Part shown: in pieces, positions 32,631 through 40,738 of the stretch
Layout: each line of letters starts with the position of its first letter
How positions within the stretch are numbered: position 1 is the first letter of the stretch
Source of the DNA: Paenarthrobacter aurescens TC1
GTDB taxonomy: Bacteria; Actinomycetota; Actinomycetes; Actinomycetales; Micrococcaceae
Assembly (NCBI GenBank): GCA_000014925.1
Contig: CP000475.1
Span: 1-64,000 of the forward strand
Direction: 5' to 3'
DNA: 64,000 nt
The notes under the pieces: generated by a model
What the model was told of the DNA's origin: nothing
Databases searched by the model: none
What the model saw: only the letters and a program-made list of their open reading frames with translations
Position numbers and translations under genes: made by a program

Positions 32631-33716
32631 TCAGTCGGCAAGAAGGCCCAGACGGGCTTCAACGCGGTCGCTCGCGCTGTTCCACGCGCGCTCGATGTGG
32701 TCACTGCGGACGTGGAGGTAGCCCGACGTCGTCGCCAGCCACTGGTGTCCAAGGAGCTCCTGGATCGCCTTGATGTCCATACCCGCCGCGTACAGCGACG
32801 ACGCGCAGTAATGTCGCAGCACGTGGGGCGTCATCCGCCCCGACCACGCCGGCAACCACTCCTCGACCTGGATTCCCAGCGCGCGGCGCAGCGCGTTCGC
32901 GCCCACACGTCCGCACCGATCCAGATCGCGGTCGAACCGCTCAGACGGCAGCAGCGGCGCGTCCGCATCGGCCCAATCCTCGCCGTACTGGGGGCGGACC
33001 TCGGCCAGCCACCAGTCGATCAACTGGTTCGCGCCGTTGATCGCCGGCACCAGCCGTTGCTTGGGTCCGCGGCCGCGGGAGCCCTTTCCGTGGCGGACGT
33101 GCAGCTTGCCGAACTCACCCAGATCGGGGCGCCAGTCGCGGATGTCGAGCATGACGGTCTCGTTGATCCGCAGCCCGAGTCGGCGCCACAGCGAGGCGGC
33201 GAAGTAGTCGCGGGCCGCCGGTCGGTACTTGCGCGCCTGGGTGACCGACCCGCGCCAGGCGGTGAACAGCGAGTCGATCTCGTCATCCGAGGGCGGAACC
33301 CGGACCTTGCCCAGCGATGCCCCCGACTGGCGATTGAACTCATCGATCGGCTGCTCGACCAAGACACCGGTCGCGCGGCGGATCGTGCCCTCGTAGCGGG
33401 CGATCACGAACTCGTAGAAGCCCGCCAGCGCGCCGGCCTTGCCCGCGCGGGTCGACACGCTGAGCCCCAACCGGCGCTGCTGTGCCAAGAAGGCGTCCGC
33501 GTCCGCGCAGGTGGCCTCCCACAGCGGAGTCGACAACGCCCGAGCGAACTCGATGACGATCGCCCTCGTCGAGCCGATGTGGCGATCCGTCAAACCCGCC
33601 GCCGACATCGCCAACGCGTACTGATCAACCATCTCCTGCTCGAAGTCCGCGGCCGCCTGCGCACCTATCAACGCCGGATCAACAGCGCTGCCACCCGGCA
33701 ACGCCACCAAACCCAT
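32631..33716 (-). CDS. Tyrosine recombinase/integrase
   Basis: A 361-residue tyrosine recombinase with the complete set of catalytic residues. The SAM-like N-terminal domain precedes the core. Box I is RLGLRINETVMLDIRDW, box II is MTPHVLRHYCASSLYAAGMD (H-x-x-R), then LGHQWLATTSGYLHV with the nucleophilic tyrosine near residue 340. ATG 33716 starts the frame; the Shine-Dalgarno is weak. It is the first gene of the minus-strand trio and would be the active enzyme. It differs from the integrase at 42829 in sequence. Confidence 0.88.
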   Translation of the reverse strand: MGLVALPGGSAVDPALIGAQAAADFEQEMVDQYALAMSAAGLTDRHIGSTRAIVIEFARALSTPLWEATCADADAFLAQQRRLGLSVSTRAGKAGALAGFYEFVIARYEGTIRRATGVLVEQPIDEFNRQSGASLGKVRVPPSDDEIDSLFTAWRGSVTQARKYRPAARDYFAASLWRRLGLRINETVMLDIRDWRPDLGEFGKLHVRHGKGSRGRGPKQRLVPAINGANQLIDWWLAEVRPQYGEDWADADAPLLPSERFDRDLDRCGRVGANALRRALGIQVEEWLPAWSGRMTPHVLRHYCASSLYAAGMDIKAIQELLGHQWLATTSGYLHVRSDHIERAWNSASDRVEARLGLLAD

Positions 33717-33966
33717 CAGTCACCGACTTCAAGCGAGGCGATCATGCGTCGACAGTACACTGAAACAGTCGATCGGAGTGACGAGTCTTCAATCCAAGTG
33801 CTGATGAGTGTCGAACCGGCGCGACCTGCACGAACTCAGATCAGGACCTCCGGGCGTCCGATCGAACCTGAGTTCCTAGAGATTGCGGCGTGAATGTTCC
33901 CCAGATTTCCGACCGTCTTGCGGCGAACTTGCCCGTGCTCGGCTGCGATCTGAGGAGGCCGTAGTC

Positions 33967-36642
33967 GTGAAGAAGGGCATCCTGCTCGGCCTGCCGCTGG
34001 TGATGATCGCTCCCTTGATGCTGCTGGTGCTGGGCATGGGGAGCGCGAACATCGAGGCGGTCCGCGCGGCGTGCGCCACCACAGCCAACGCGGGTGCGGG
34101 CGGGTCCTTCGGAATCGGCACCCTCAACTGGCGCGGCGCCTCGCACTACACGAGGAACCCCCACCCCGGCGAGCGCCCCTATCGCGAACGGGTGCCGAAC
34201 ATGGTCACCAAAATCGGCGCCTCCGCGACCTCGATCATCGGGTTTCAGGAGTTCGAGCCGCCGCAGGCACAGGCCTTCCTCAACGCCACCAACGGCGCCT
34301 GGGCGATCGTGAAGGGCAAGAACGGCGGCGGCCAGCCGTCGACCGCGAACGCGATCGCGTACCAGCCGTCCGTGTGGAAGCTCGATGAGGTCCGCTACGT
34401 CTCGATCCGGTACGGCGGCCCGGTGATCCAGATCCCGCTGGCCCGGTTCACCTCGAGCGGGGGCCTCGGTTCGGTCTGGGTGCTCAACACCCACAACCCC
34501 GCCGGCGCCGTCGGTGGCACCAACGCGATGCGCGATGCCGCGGTCCGTGCCGAGGCCCAGGCCCTCCAGCGGTTGCAGGCCGACGAGCCGAGCACGCCCC
34601 TGTTCCTGACCGGCGACATGAACGACAAGACCCGGTTCAAGCGCTTGTTCTTGTCGCTGGCATCGGGCTGGTCGGCCGCCAACCAGAACGACAACCAGAT
34701 CGACTGGATCATGGGCAGCCCCGGCGTCACGTTCTCCGGGACTGTCGTCGACCGGAGCACCAACGACGGGGCGCACGAGTACACCGACCACCCGTTCGTG
34801 CACACCACCGTGCAGCTGGCCGGGCCGACCCCCGGTGCGCCCGGCGGCAGCGCCCCCGGGCGGGGCGTGATGCCAACGGGCATCACCGCGACCCCGGGTG
34901 GCCCGGTGAACGGGCAGGTGCTGGTCGCGAACGCGAACATCAAGCTGCGCTCGGGGGCGACCCCGGGCATCCGTGCCCTCGCCGCGCCGTCGCCCGACTT
35001 CATCACCCTCAACGAGGTCGAGGACGTGCCGCTGTCGCAGATGAGGGCAGCTGCGCCCGGCTACGACGCCTACCGCGAGAAGCAGCCGGCGGACAGCGAC
35101 GACGCAGGCCAGGCCATGGGGAGCGCGATCATGTGGCGATCCGACACCTGGAGCCTGCTCGACGGCGGCCGCGTCAAGATCGTCGACGACGACCACACCG
35201 TCTTCAAGGGTCAGAACAAGCTCTGGGACCGGTTCGCCACCTGGGGCATCTTCCGGCGATCCGACGGCGCGGTCGTGTCGGTCATCGCGACGCACCACAT
35301 GACCAACGCCTACCGGTTCCCCCGCCAGTGGGGAAACCCGCCGATGAGCCGCGTCGAGCAGTACGGACTCGGCATGGACTACCTGATCGACCTGGTCGGC
35401 GTCCTCGCCCCGTACGGTCCGGTGCTTCTGGGTGGCGACATGAACTCCCACCCCAGCGACGGCCCCAACGCGGCTGCGCCCCGGATGGCAGCGGCCGGCT
35501 ACCGCTACACCAAGGACTCCGGCGTCATCTACAACTTCTACGCCGCCCCCGTGAAGGTCGCCAGGACCTGGGAGATCAGCAAGGCCGCCGTGCACTCCGA
35601 CCACCCTGCGCTGTTGACCCGCATGGACATGAACGGTGCCGGCCCGGGCGGGAACGGACCCGCGGGCACGCTGCCCGGTGGCACCAGCCCGGCAGGCTGC
35701 CCGCCATGCCCGACCTTCGGGAACCTCGGCACGGTGCTGCTGCAGAACGTCTCCGCTCCCGGGAACATCGATGCCGCCAAGGTCGCAGCCGCGGCCGCCT
35801 ACCAGGCAGGGTTCCGCGGCGAGGACCTCGTCACCGCGGTGGCCATCGCCCGCGTCGAGTCGACGTGGGACCCGAGGGCGACCAACGGGAGCCACTTCGG
35901 GCTGTGGCAGATCTCCGCGCAGCACAAGGGCAAGGTGCCCGGCTGGAACACCCAGGCCGACATCTTCGACCCCCTCCTCAACGCCAAGTACGCCTTCGCG
36001 CTGTACTCCGCGCGCCCCGGGTCCGGTGAGGCCAAGTTCGCCGACTGGATCCCCTTCGAGAAGACCGACTACCGCCAGTTCCTCGACGTCGCCCGGCAAG
36101 CCGTCGCCGCCACCGCCGGCGGCGCCACGAACGTCGCCGACACCGGCTGCACCGCCTCACCGATCCAGGTCGCCGGAGAGCTGTCGGCCGCGCTCTCGGC
36201 ACGCGTCGACGCCATGATGAAGACCTCCACCGGGCTGTGCAGCTTGTCGTGGACCCGCGGCGCACCGTGCACCTACAAGAACCAGTGCCCCAAGGTCGTC
36301 GACGCGGTCTACGGCGGTCCCGGCGTCGGACGGGGCTACGGGAACGGCGAGGACGTCGCCCAAGGGATCATCAACGCCGGACTGGCCCAGGCCCACGGGA
36401 CCGGGCTCGACCCACTCCCGCCCGTAGGTGCGGTGGTCTCCTACAACCGCGGCGACGGCGTCGGCCACGTGGCGATCTACGTCGGCGGCGGCAAGATCTT
36501 CGGCAACGACTACGGCTGCGCCGCGAACGGGGTCTACGGCTGCGTGGGATTCGCCGACGTCCACACCCCGAGCGGCTCGGTCACCTGGGCCCTGCCCAAG
36601 CAGGCGTTCGACCTCGGCGGCATGCCGGCTGCGGCCGCGTAA
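33967..36642 (+). CDS. Secreted fusion: two EEP-nuclease folds, lytic transglycosylase, CHAP-like domain
   Basis: An 891-residue protein with an N-terminal signal/anchor segment (ILLGLPLVMIAPLMLLVLGM). Two endonuclease/exonuclease/phosphatase folds follow. The first shows IIGFQEFE (about 93-99), LTGDMND (about 215-221) and YTDHPFVH (about 272-279). The second shows TLNEVED (about 347), LLGGDMNSHP (about 488) and HSDHPALL (about 543). A goose-lysozyme-like transglycosylase carries IARVESTWDP (about 627-636) and HFGLWQIS. The last 130 residues are CHAP/NlpC-like: APCTYKNQCPKVVDAVYG and VGHVAIYVGGG. GAGGAGG (33952-33958) places GTG 33967. Wall hydrolase domains fit a VirB1-like role; the two EEP folds, with Glu, Asp and His in place, suggest a nuclease or phosphatase activity at the outer face. 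This combination is unusual. Confidence 0.8.
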   Translation: MKKGILLGLPLVMIAPLMLLVLGMGSANIEAVRAACATTANAGAGGSFGIGTLNWRGASHYTRNPHPGERPYRERVPNMVTKIGASATSIIGFQEFEPPQAQAFLNATNGAWAIVKGKNGGGQPSTANAIAYQPSVWKLDEVRYVSIRYGGPVIQIPLARFTSSGGLGSVWVLNTHNPAGAVGGTNAMRDAAVRAEAQALQRLQADEPSTPLFLTGDMNDKTRFKRLFLSLASGWSAANQNDNQIDWIMGSPGVTFSGTVVDRSTNDGAHEYTDHPFVHTTVQLAGPTPGAPGGSAPGRGVMPTGITATPGGPVNGQVLVANANIKLRSGATPGIRALAAPSPDFITLNEVEDVPLSQMRAAAPGYDAYREKQPADSDDAGQAMGSAIMWRSDTWSLLDGGRVKIVDDDHTVFKGQNKLWDRFATWGIFRRSDGAVVSVIATHHMTNAYRFPRQWGNPPMSRVEQYGLGMDYLIDLVGVLAPYGPVLLGGDMNSHPSDGPNAAAPRMAAAGYRYTKDSGVIYNFYAAPVKVARTWEISKAAVHSDHPALLTRMDMNGAGPGGNGPAGTLPGGTSPAGCPPCPTFGNLGTVLLQNVSAPGNIDAAKVAAAAAYQAGFRGEDLVTAVAIARVESTWDPRATNGSHFGLWQISAQHKGKVPGWNTQADIFDPLLNAKYAFALYSARPGSGEAKFADWIPFEKTDYRQFLDVARQAVAATAGGATNVADTGCTASPIQVAGELSAALSARVDAMMKTSTGLCSLSWTRGAPCTYKNQCPKVVDAVYGGPGVGRGYGNGEDVAQGIINAGLAQAHGTGLDPLPPVGAVVSYNRGDGVGHVAIYVGGGKIFGNDYGCAANGVYGCVGFADVHTPSGSVTWALPKQAFDLGGMPAAAA

Positions 36643-36698
36643 GCGGGACGAATCAGAGGCAGCCCTGCAGGATTCCGCAAATCGGATGCGCTCGTTGT

Positions 36699-36731
36699 GT
36701 CCGATCCACCCCGCGCGGAGTTGCCTTACCA
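36699..36731 (+). promoter_or_regulatory. Operon-head 33-bp motif, copy 4 (diverged)
   Basis: GTCCGAT (36699-36705), 12 bases, then GAGTTGCCTTACCA, which keeps G-TTGC-T-CC of the consensus tail. ATG 36735 follows after three bases with no Shine-Dalgarno between. ATCGGA at 36681-36686 pairs with TCCGAT inside the motif. Confidence 0.55.
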
Positions 36732-36734
36732 AAC

Positions 36735-37322
36735 ATGGACGTACGCATCGGCACCACAGTGGACGGCCGGGCCGCCGGGTTCGACACCACCAACGCCCGG
36801 CCACTGCTGCTGGTCGGCGACAGCGGCCGCGGCAAGACCACCATCGCGCGCTACCTCACCCGGTGGTGGTTGGCGAACACCTCGCGCCATGTGCACGTGT
36901 ACGCACAGGCACCCAGCGAGTGGGCCGACTTGCGCTGCGACCCTGCGCGCCCCGACCAGCTGGAGCAGCCGGTCGCTGTCGACTGCCGACCCCGAGCCTG
37001 TCTTGTCGTAGTCGACGACATCGACCTGGTCGACGACGACCGACTCGCCCTGCTTCCGCTCGGCGCGGCTCGCACGATCTTGACCTCGCATGGCGGCAAC
37101 GGCCTCACCGGCCGGCCGCTGCTCAACGACGACATCACGTGTCTGGGGCTGGTCCGTCCCGACCATGCAGACCCCGCCGAAGCCGCGGTCCTCGACGGTC
37201 AGGGCCGCCTGGACTGGCCGAACGGGACCGTCGCGGTGATCCCCGATCAGCGGGGACCGATGGACTTCCCGTGTCACCGGTGGCAGACGCCCGCAGGGAC
37301 GTGGACGGCGGCGGCACGATGA
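36735..37322 (+). CDS. Small P-loop ATPase of the T4SS operon
   Basis: A 195-residue P-loop protein with Walker A GDSGRGKTT (residues 28-36) and Walker B ACLVVVDDIDL (about 88-98). The rest is short, with TILTSHGGNGLTG as a candidate sensor-like stretch. The minimal size suggests an accessory ATPase rather than a full VirB4 or VirB11. It is the first gene after motif copy 4 and overlaps the coupling-protein anchor by ATGA. Role not known; the family name was not recognised. Confidence 0.65.
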   Translation: MDVRIGTTVDGRAAGFDTTNARPLLLVGDSGRGKTTIARYLTRWWLANTSRHVHVYAQAPSEWADLRCDPARPDQLEQPVAVDCRPRACLVVVDDIDLVDDDRLALLPLGAARTILTSHGGNGLTGRPLLNDDITCLGLVRPDHADPAEAAVLDGQGRLDWPNGTVAVIPDQRGPMDFPCHRWQTPAGTWTAAAR

Positions 37323-37807
37323 GCATGGAGCGTTCCCGCCGGGCCCGATTCACCAACACTGCCCCCACTCAGGGGGAGTTCACGGTGGCCTTCCTCCTTG
37401 CCGGGATCTTCTTCATCCTGCTCACCCCGCTGGTCGTGCAGGCCCTCGTCGCCTGGATGACAGCGGGCGTCTTCGCCCTGCCGAACGGGCACCTCCTGCC
37501 GGCCTACGGAGGCCTGCTGCGCGGCCACTACGGCGTGGGGCTGACCGGCCAGGTCGCCGGCACCCTACCGCCGAATCCGGCGATGTGGACCCTCACGGTC
37601 CTTGGCGAGGTCCTGGTGATCGTTTCCGCTGTCGTGGTCGGCATGTGGATGAAGGACCTGACCGGCGCCGGGTCCCGGCACGGCCTGGCAACTCCGACCC
37701 AGGCCGCGGAGGCGCTCGGGATTCCGCGGCTGCGCAAGAGCGCCGCGGTGATCCGCCCCGACCTCTACGCGGGCTCCGGGCGCCGGACGCGTGCCGACGG
37801 CAAGTAG
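37319..37807 (+). CDS. Membrane subunit of a split VirD4-type coupling protein
   Basis: A 162-residue protein with two membrane segments: VAFLLAGIFFILLTPLVVQA (about 23-42) and LTVLGEVLVIVSAVVVGMWM (about 91-110). This is the N-terminal membrane module of TraD/VirD4/TraG proteins, followed by a short cytoplasmic tail containing GLATPTQAAEALGIPRLRKS, a stretch often preceding the coupling ATPase. The next gene supplies the ATPase with no membrane segment. ATG 37319 overlaps the previous stop. Confidence 0.7.
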   Translation: MSMERSRRARFTNTAPTQGEFTVAFLLAGIFFILLTPLVVQALVAWMTAGVFALPNGHLLPAYGGLLRGHYGVGLTGQVAGTLPPNPAMWTLTVLGEVLVIVSAVVVGMWMKDLTGAGSRHGLATPTQAAEALGIPRLRKSAAVIRPDLYAGSGRRTRADGK

Positions 37808-37853
37808 CCGCCACCCACCCATTAGCCCAACACCGGCAGCGGAAGGAAGCACG

Positions 37854-39317
37854 ATGACAGCCCTCAAGCACGTGAACCCGCACGAGGTGGGCTGGCGCCT
37901 CGGCCAGGCAGGCCGCAGCGGACCCGAACTGTGGGTGCCCTTCGACCGCACGACCTGCGTGATCGGCCCCCAAGGCTCCGGCAAGACCCTCGATCTGCTG
38001 GTACCGGCACTGCTGGACGCGCCTGGTGGCGCGCTGGTGACGTTGACCAAGCCCGAAGACTTGTTCCTCACCCTGGAGGCCCGCCAGCGCGATGGACGAC
38101 CGGTCGCGGTCCTGGACCCGTTCAACCTCGCTCCCGGTGCCCCGGAGCTGGTGTGGGACCCGATCGCGGGATGCGAGGAGTCGATCCTCGCCGAGCGGCG
38201 AGCTAAGGCGTTCGCCGCCGGAACGATCAAGGGCGCCACCGCGCAGTCGTCCGATCAGGCAGCTCGGTTCTACGCCGGGGAGTGCGCGAAGGTGCTGCAG
38301 GCCTACTTCCACGCCGCAGCGATCGCCGGCATCGGCCTGGAAGAGGTGCTGATGTGGGTCTCCAGCCCCCGCGAGTACCCCCAGGCAGAGGAGATCCTGC
38401 GCACCCATCCCGCCGCAGAACCCCTGTGGGACGGCCTGCTGCGCGGCGCCCTGTACGGCGACGAGCGGACCGCCGGCAACACGATCACCACCGTCCAGCA
38501 GGCGATGGCGCTGTTCTTCCAGCGCTCGATCCGCGAACGCTGCGTCCCCTCCACGGCCCGCCCCGCCACTGACCTCGAGGCACTGATCAAGGCAGGCGGC
38601 ACCATCTATCTGCTGGGCCGCGACGACCCCTACGCCAGTGCCTCACCGCTGATGACCGCAGTCACCGAGCAGATCCTGGACACGGCCAAGCGGCTGGGGG
38701 AGACCTCCCCACACGGCCGGCTATGCCCGCCGTTCCTCGCTTGCCTCGACGAGCTGCCCTCGACCGCCCCGATCCCCACCCTGTCGACCCGGATGGCCAA
38801 CGAGCGGGCCCTAGGGCTCTCCTTCATCCTCGCCGCCCAGACCTGGCGGCAGTTCGTGGTCTGCTACGGCGAGGACGAGGCGCGCACCATCTACGGGCTC
38901 TCCAACAACCTGGTGGTCTTCGGTGGCGGCAAGGACATCCGCTTCTATCAGGAGCTCTCTGACCTGATCGGATCGACCAGCCACACCGAGACCCGGTACT
39001 CCGCTCGTGGCCACGAGCTGTTCGGCGTCATGGACCGCTCCTACGACCAGCGCCGCGTGCCGATCCTCGAACCCGCCGAGCTGCGCCGCATCGAGCAGCG
39101 CAAGGCCCTGGTGCTGGCTGAGATGTACGACCCGATCATCGCGAACCTTCACCGGTGCATCGACGGCAAGCGCGGCAAGCAGTTGCTGGCCGCACAGCAG
39201 CGAGCCCGGCGAGTAGCCCGCGGCGACGACGAGGCCGAACCCACCTCCGCTGTCGCGCCGACGGCAGCGACCGAGCCGGTGTCCCGGACCCGGCAGCGCC
39301 TCGGGATGCCGAAGTAG
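37854..39317 (+). CDS. VirD4/TraG-type coupling ATPase core
   Basis: A 487-residue VirD4/TraD-type ATPase without its usual membrane helices. Walker A is GPQGSGKT (residues 38-45) and Walker B is PPFLACLDELPS (about 290-301). LSFILAAQTWRQF, then IYGLSNNLVVFGGGKDIRF, are typical VirD4 stretches. GGAAGGAAG precedes ATG 37854. The coupling protein brings DNA or protein substrate to the secretion channel. With 37319 it forms a two-gene coupling protein. Confidence 0.88.
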   Translation: MTALKHVNPHEVGWRLGQAGRSGPELWVPFDRTTCVIGPQGSGKTLDLLVPALLDAPGGALVTLTKPEDLFLTLEARQRDGRPVAVLDPFNLAPGAPELVWDPIAGCEESILAERRAKAFAAGTIKGATAQSSDQAARFYAGECAKVLQAYFHAAAIAGIGLEEVLMWVSSPREYPQAEEILRTHPAAEPLWDGLLRGALYGDERTAGNTITTVQQAMALFFQRSIRERCVPSTARPATDLEALIKAGGTIYLLGRDDPYASASPLMTAVTEQILDTAKRLGETSPHGRLCPPFLACLDELPSTAPIPTLSTRMANERALGLSFILAAQTWRQFVVCYGEDEARTIYGLSNNLVVFGGGKDIRFYQELSDLIGSTSHTETRYSARGHELFGVMDRSYDQRRVPILEPAELRRIEQRKALVLAEMYDPIIANLHRCIDGKRGKQLLAAQQRARRVARGDDEAEPTSAVAPTAATEPVSRTRQRLGMPK

Positions 39318-39329
39318 GGAGAGCAGCCG

Positions 39330-40019
39330 ATGACAACGATGCACCCTTCAGAGGTCGCCTCCCGCGCCGCGGCGAGCGGTGCCGCAGCCCCGAACGGAAA
39401 CGGAATGATGCCGTTGGGCGGGCTGATGGTGCGCCCGTTCCCCGAGCCGGGTCCCACGATCCGCACGGCGATGGAACAACTTCAGCAGGCCACGGTCGAG
39501 CCTCCGGCAGACGAGGAGGAGTTGCGCGAGCTCGCGCAGATGCCGCGGCCGTGGGACCCGGCCACGTGCACCGGGCTGATGCGCTCCGAACTGTGGGCGT
39601 GGCTGGACCTGGTCGCGATGTGGGTCAACGAGCAACACCTGTGGAACGTGACCCGGCCCGGCATCCCCGAGTGCTGGCCCGCGCACCCCCACCTGGTGCA
39701 CGACCTCGCGGTCCTCGCCTGCAGCCGCTACTACACCAGCTTCGCCGTCACCCCGGCTGCGTTGGAGGACTGGCATCGCTACGCGCTGCCCGGATTCCTC
39801 GAGCGGCTCCGCGACCGGCTCGGCGACGGCTGCCAGCCCGGCAAGCACCAGCCCCGGCCCCGGCGCGAGCGCGACGAGAGCCACGCCTCGACACGGGTCC
39901 GCCGAGGCCGCCGACAGCGCTACCGCGACGACGTCGAGCGGGCCGGGGAGCTGGCAGCGGCCGCCAGCGAACCCGACGACCCGAAGCCCGAACACGACGA
40001 CCTTCACGAAAGGTGGTAA
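39330..40019 (+). CDS. DUF4913-like protein of the transfer operon
   Basis: A 229-residue protein. The core (SELWAWLDLVAMWVNEQHLW, then WPAHPHLVHDLAVLACSRYY) resembles DUF4913 proteins found in actinobacterial conjugative elements; this is from memory of the pattern and not certain. Ends are disordered and the C-terminus is charged, with an Arg-rich segment (STRVRRGRRQRYRDD). It lies 12 bases after the coupling ATPase and 5 bases before the DnaA-like gene. The role is unknown; an adaptor or DNA-processing accessory is plausible. Confidence 0.55.
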   Translation: MTTMHPSEVASRAAASGAAAPNGNGMMPLGGLMVRPFPEPGPTIRTAMEQLQQATVEPPADEEELRELAQMPRPWDPATCTGLMRSELWAWLDLVAMWVNEQHLWNVTRPGIPECWPAHPHLVHDLAVLACSRYYTSFAVTPAALEDWHRYALPGFLERLRDRLGDGCQPGKHQPRPRRERDESHASTRVRRGRRQRYRDDVERAGELAAAASEPDDPKPEHDDLHERW

Positions 40020-40024
40020 CGACA

Positions 40025-40723
40025 GTGGCTACGCCCGACACCAGCCGTCGGCTCCGGCTCGTCGACGAGCAAGACCAGCCCGACGATCGCGTCAAGACGC
40101 CCGGCGGGGAGCTCACCGCCAAGCAGGCAGCGGCGTTCGCCGCGCTCGTCGCGAACGCGAACCAGGCCGCCGTCGAGCGCACCCTCGATCAGATGAACGC
40201 AGCGCAACTACGGTCGCTCGCGATCGCGCTGGCCGCCCAGGTCAACGCCGCCGAAACCGCAACCGGCGAGGTCGCCGACGTCGGCCCCGACGGCATCTGC
40301 GCGATCGCGATCGCCACCGCTGCCCAGTCCTTCGGCACCACCCGCGACGCCGTGCTCAGCGCCGACCGCCATCGGGCTGTGACCGACGCCCGCGCCGTCG
40401 CGATGACGGCGGCACGCCGCGGCGGACTGACCCTCCCGGCGATCGCCGCCTACTTCGGCAAGGACCACACCAGCGTCATGTACGCCCAGAACAAGGTGGC
40501 GAACAACCCGCGTCTCAACGCCGTCTGCGCCCGCATCGTCGACCAGCTCGACGAGCACTACGCGGAGCCGACCAGCGTCCCCGCCGAGGTCCCCGACGAC
40601 GCGCACGGCCGCAGCACCACCTTGCAGCTGGCCGCCCTCGACCAGGCCCGCAGCGACGCGGCCCGCCGCCACCGCGACGAAGACAGCCAGCGGCACACGG
40701 TCTCGACCGCACCTGCCCGGTGA
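40025..40723 (+). CDS. Stand-alone DnaA domain IV protein
   Basis: A 232-residue protein whose centre matches the DNA-binding domain IV of DnaA: FGTTRDAVLSADRHRAVTDA, then ARAVAMTAARRGGLTLPAIA and AYFGKDHTSVMYAQNKVANN (the GRDHTT-like DnaA signature). There is no AAA domain. The N-terminal 80 residues are Ala-rich helical. GTG 40025 follows AAGGTGG. It could bind DnaA boxes and act as an initiator, blocker or regulator. A perfect DnaA box lies at 44893-44901 in this element. Confidence 0.75.
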   Translation: MATPDTSRRLRLVDEQDQPDDRVKTPGGELTAKQAAAFAALVANANQAAVERTLDQMNAAQLRSLAIALAAQVNAAETATGEVADVGPDGICAIAIATAAQSFGTTRDAVLSADRHRAVTDARAVAMTAARRGGLTLPAIAAYFGKDHTSVMYAQNKVANNPRLNAVCARIVDQLDEHYAEPTSVPAEVPDDAHGRSTTLQLAALDQARSDAARRHRDEDSQRHTVSTAPAR

Positions 40724-40738
40724 AGGGTGGGGGTCAGG

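Larger units (their letters stand above)
30351..33972. mobile_element. Three-gene tyrosine-recombinase unit inserted in the T4SS block
   Basis: CGTGAAG is present at 30344-30350 and again at 33966-33972. Between them lie only two tyrosine-recombinase-like genes and an XRE gene, all on the minus strand. Removing one repeat and the intervening DNA would place motif copy 3 four bases before the GTG of the gene at 33967, like the other copies. Two recombinases plus a small DNA-binding protein recall the tnpA-tnpB-tnpC plan of Tn554-type elements. No terminal inverted repeat was seen, as expected for tyrosine recombinases. Ends are inferred. Confidence 0.55.

Noticed and set aside
33840..33872. 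GTCCGAT at 33857 as a fifth motif copy
   Set aside because: The 12-base gap is not followed by the GGTTGC tail, so only the heptamer matches.
30282..33893. 1,203-codon plus-strand frame
   Set aside because: It is fully antisense to three minus-strand genes with clear recombinase and HTH motifs; its protein has no domain pattern. GC-rich shadow frame.
33841..36099. 752-codon minus-strand frame
   Set aside because: Antisense of the fusion gene, which has motif-bearing domains; the shadow is Gly/Val/Arg-rich without features.
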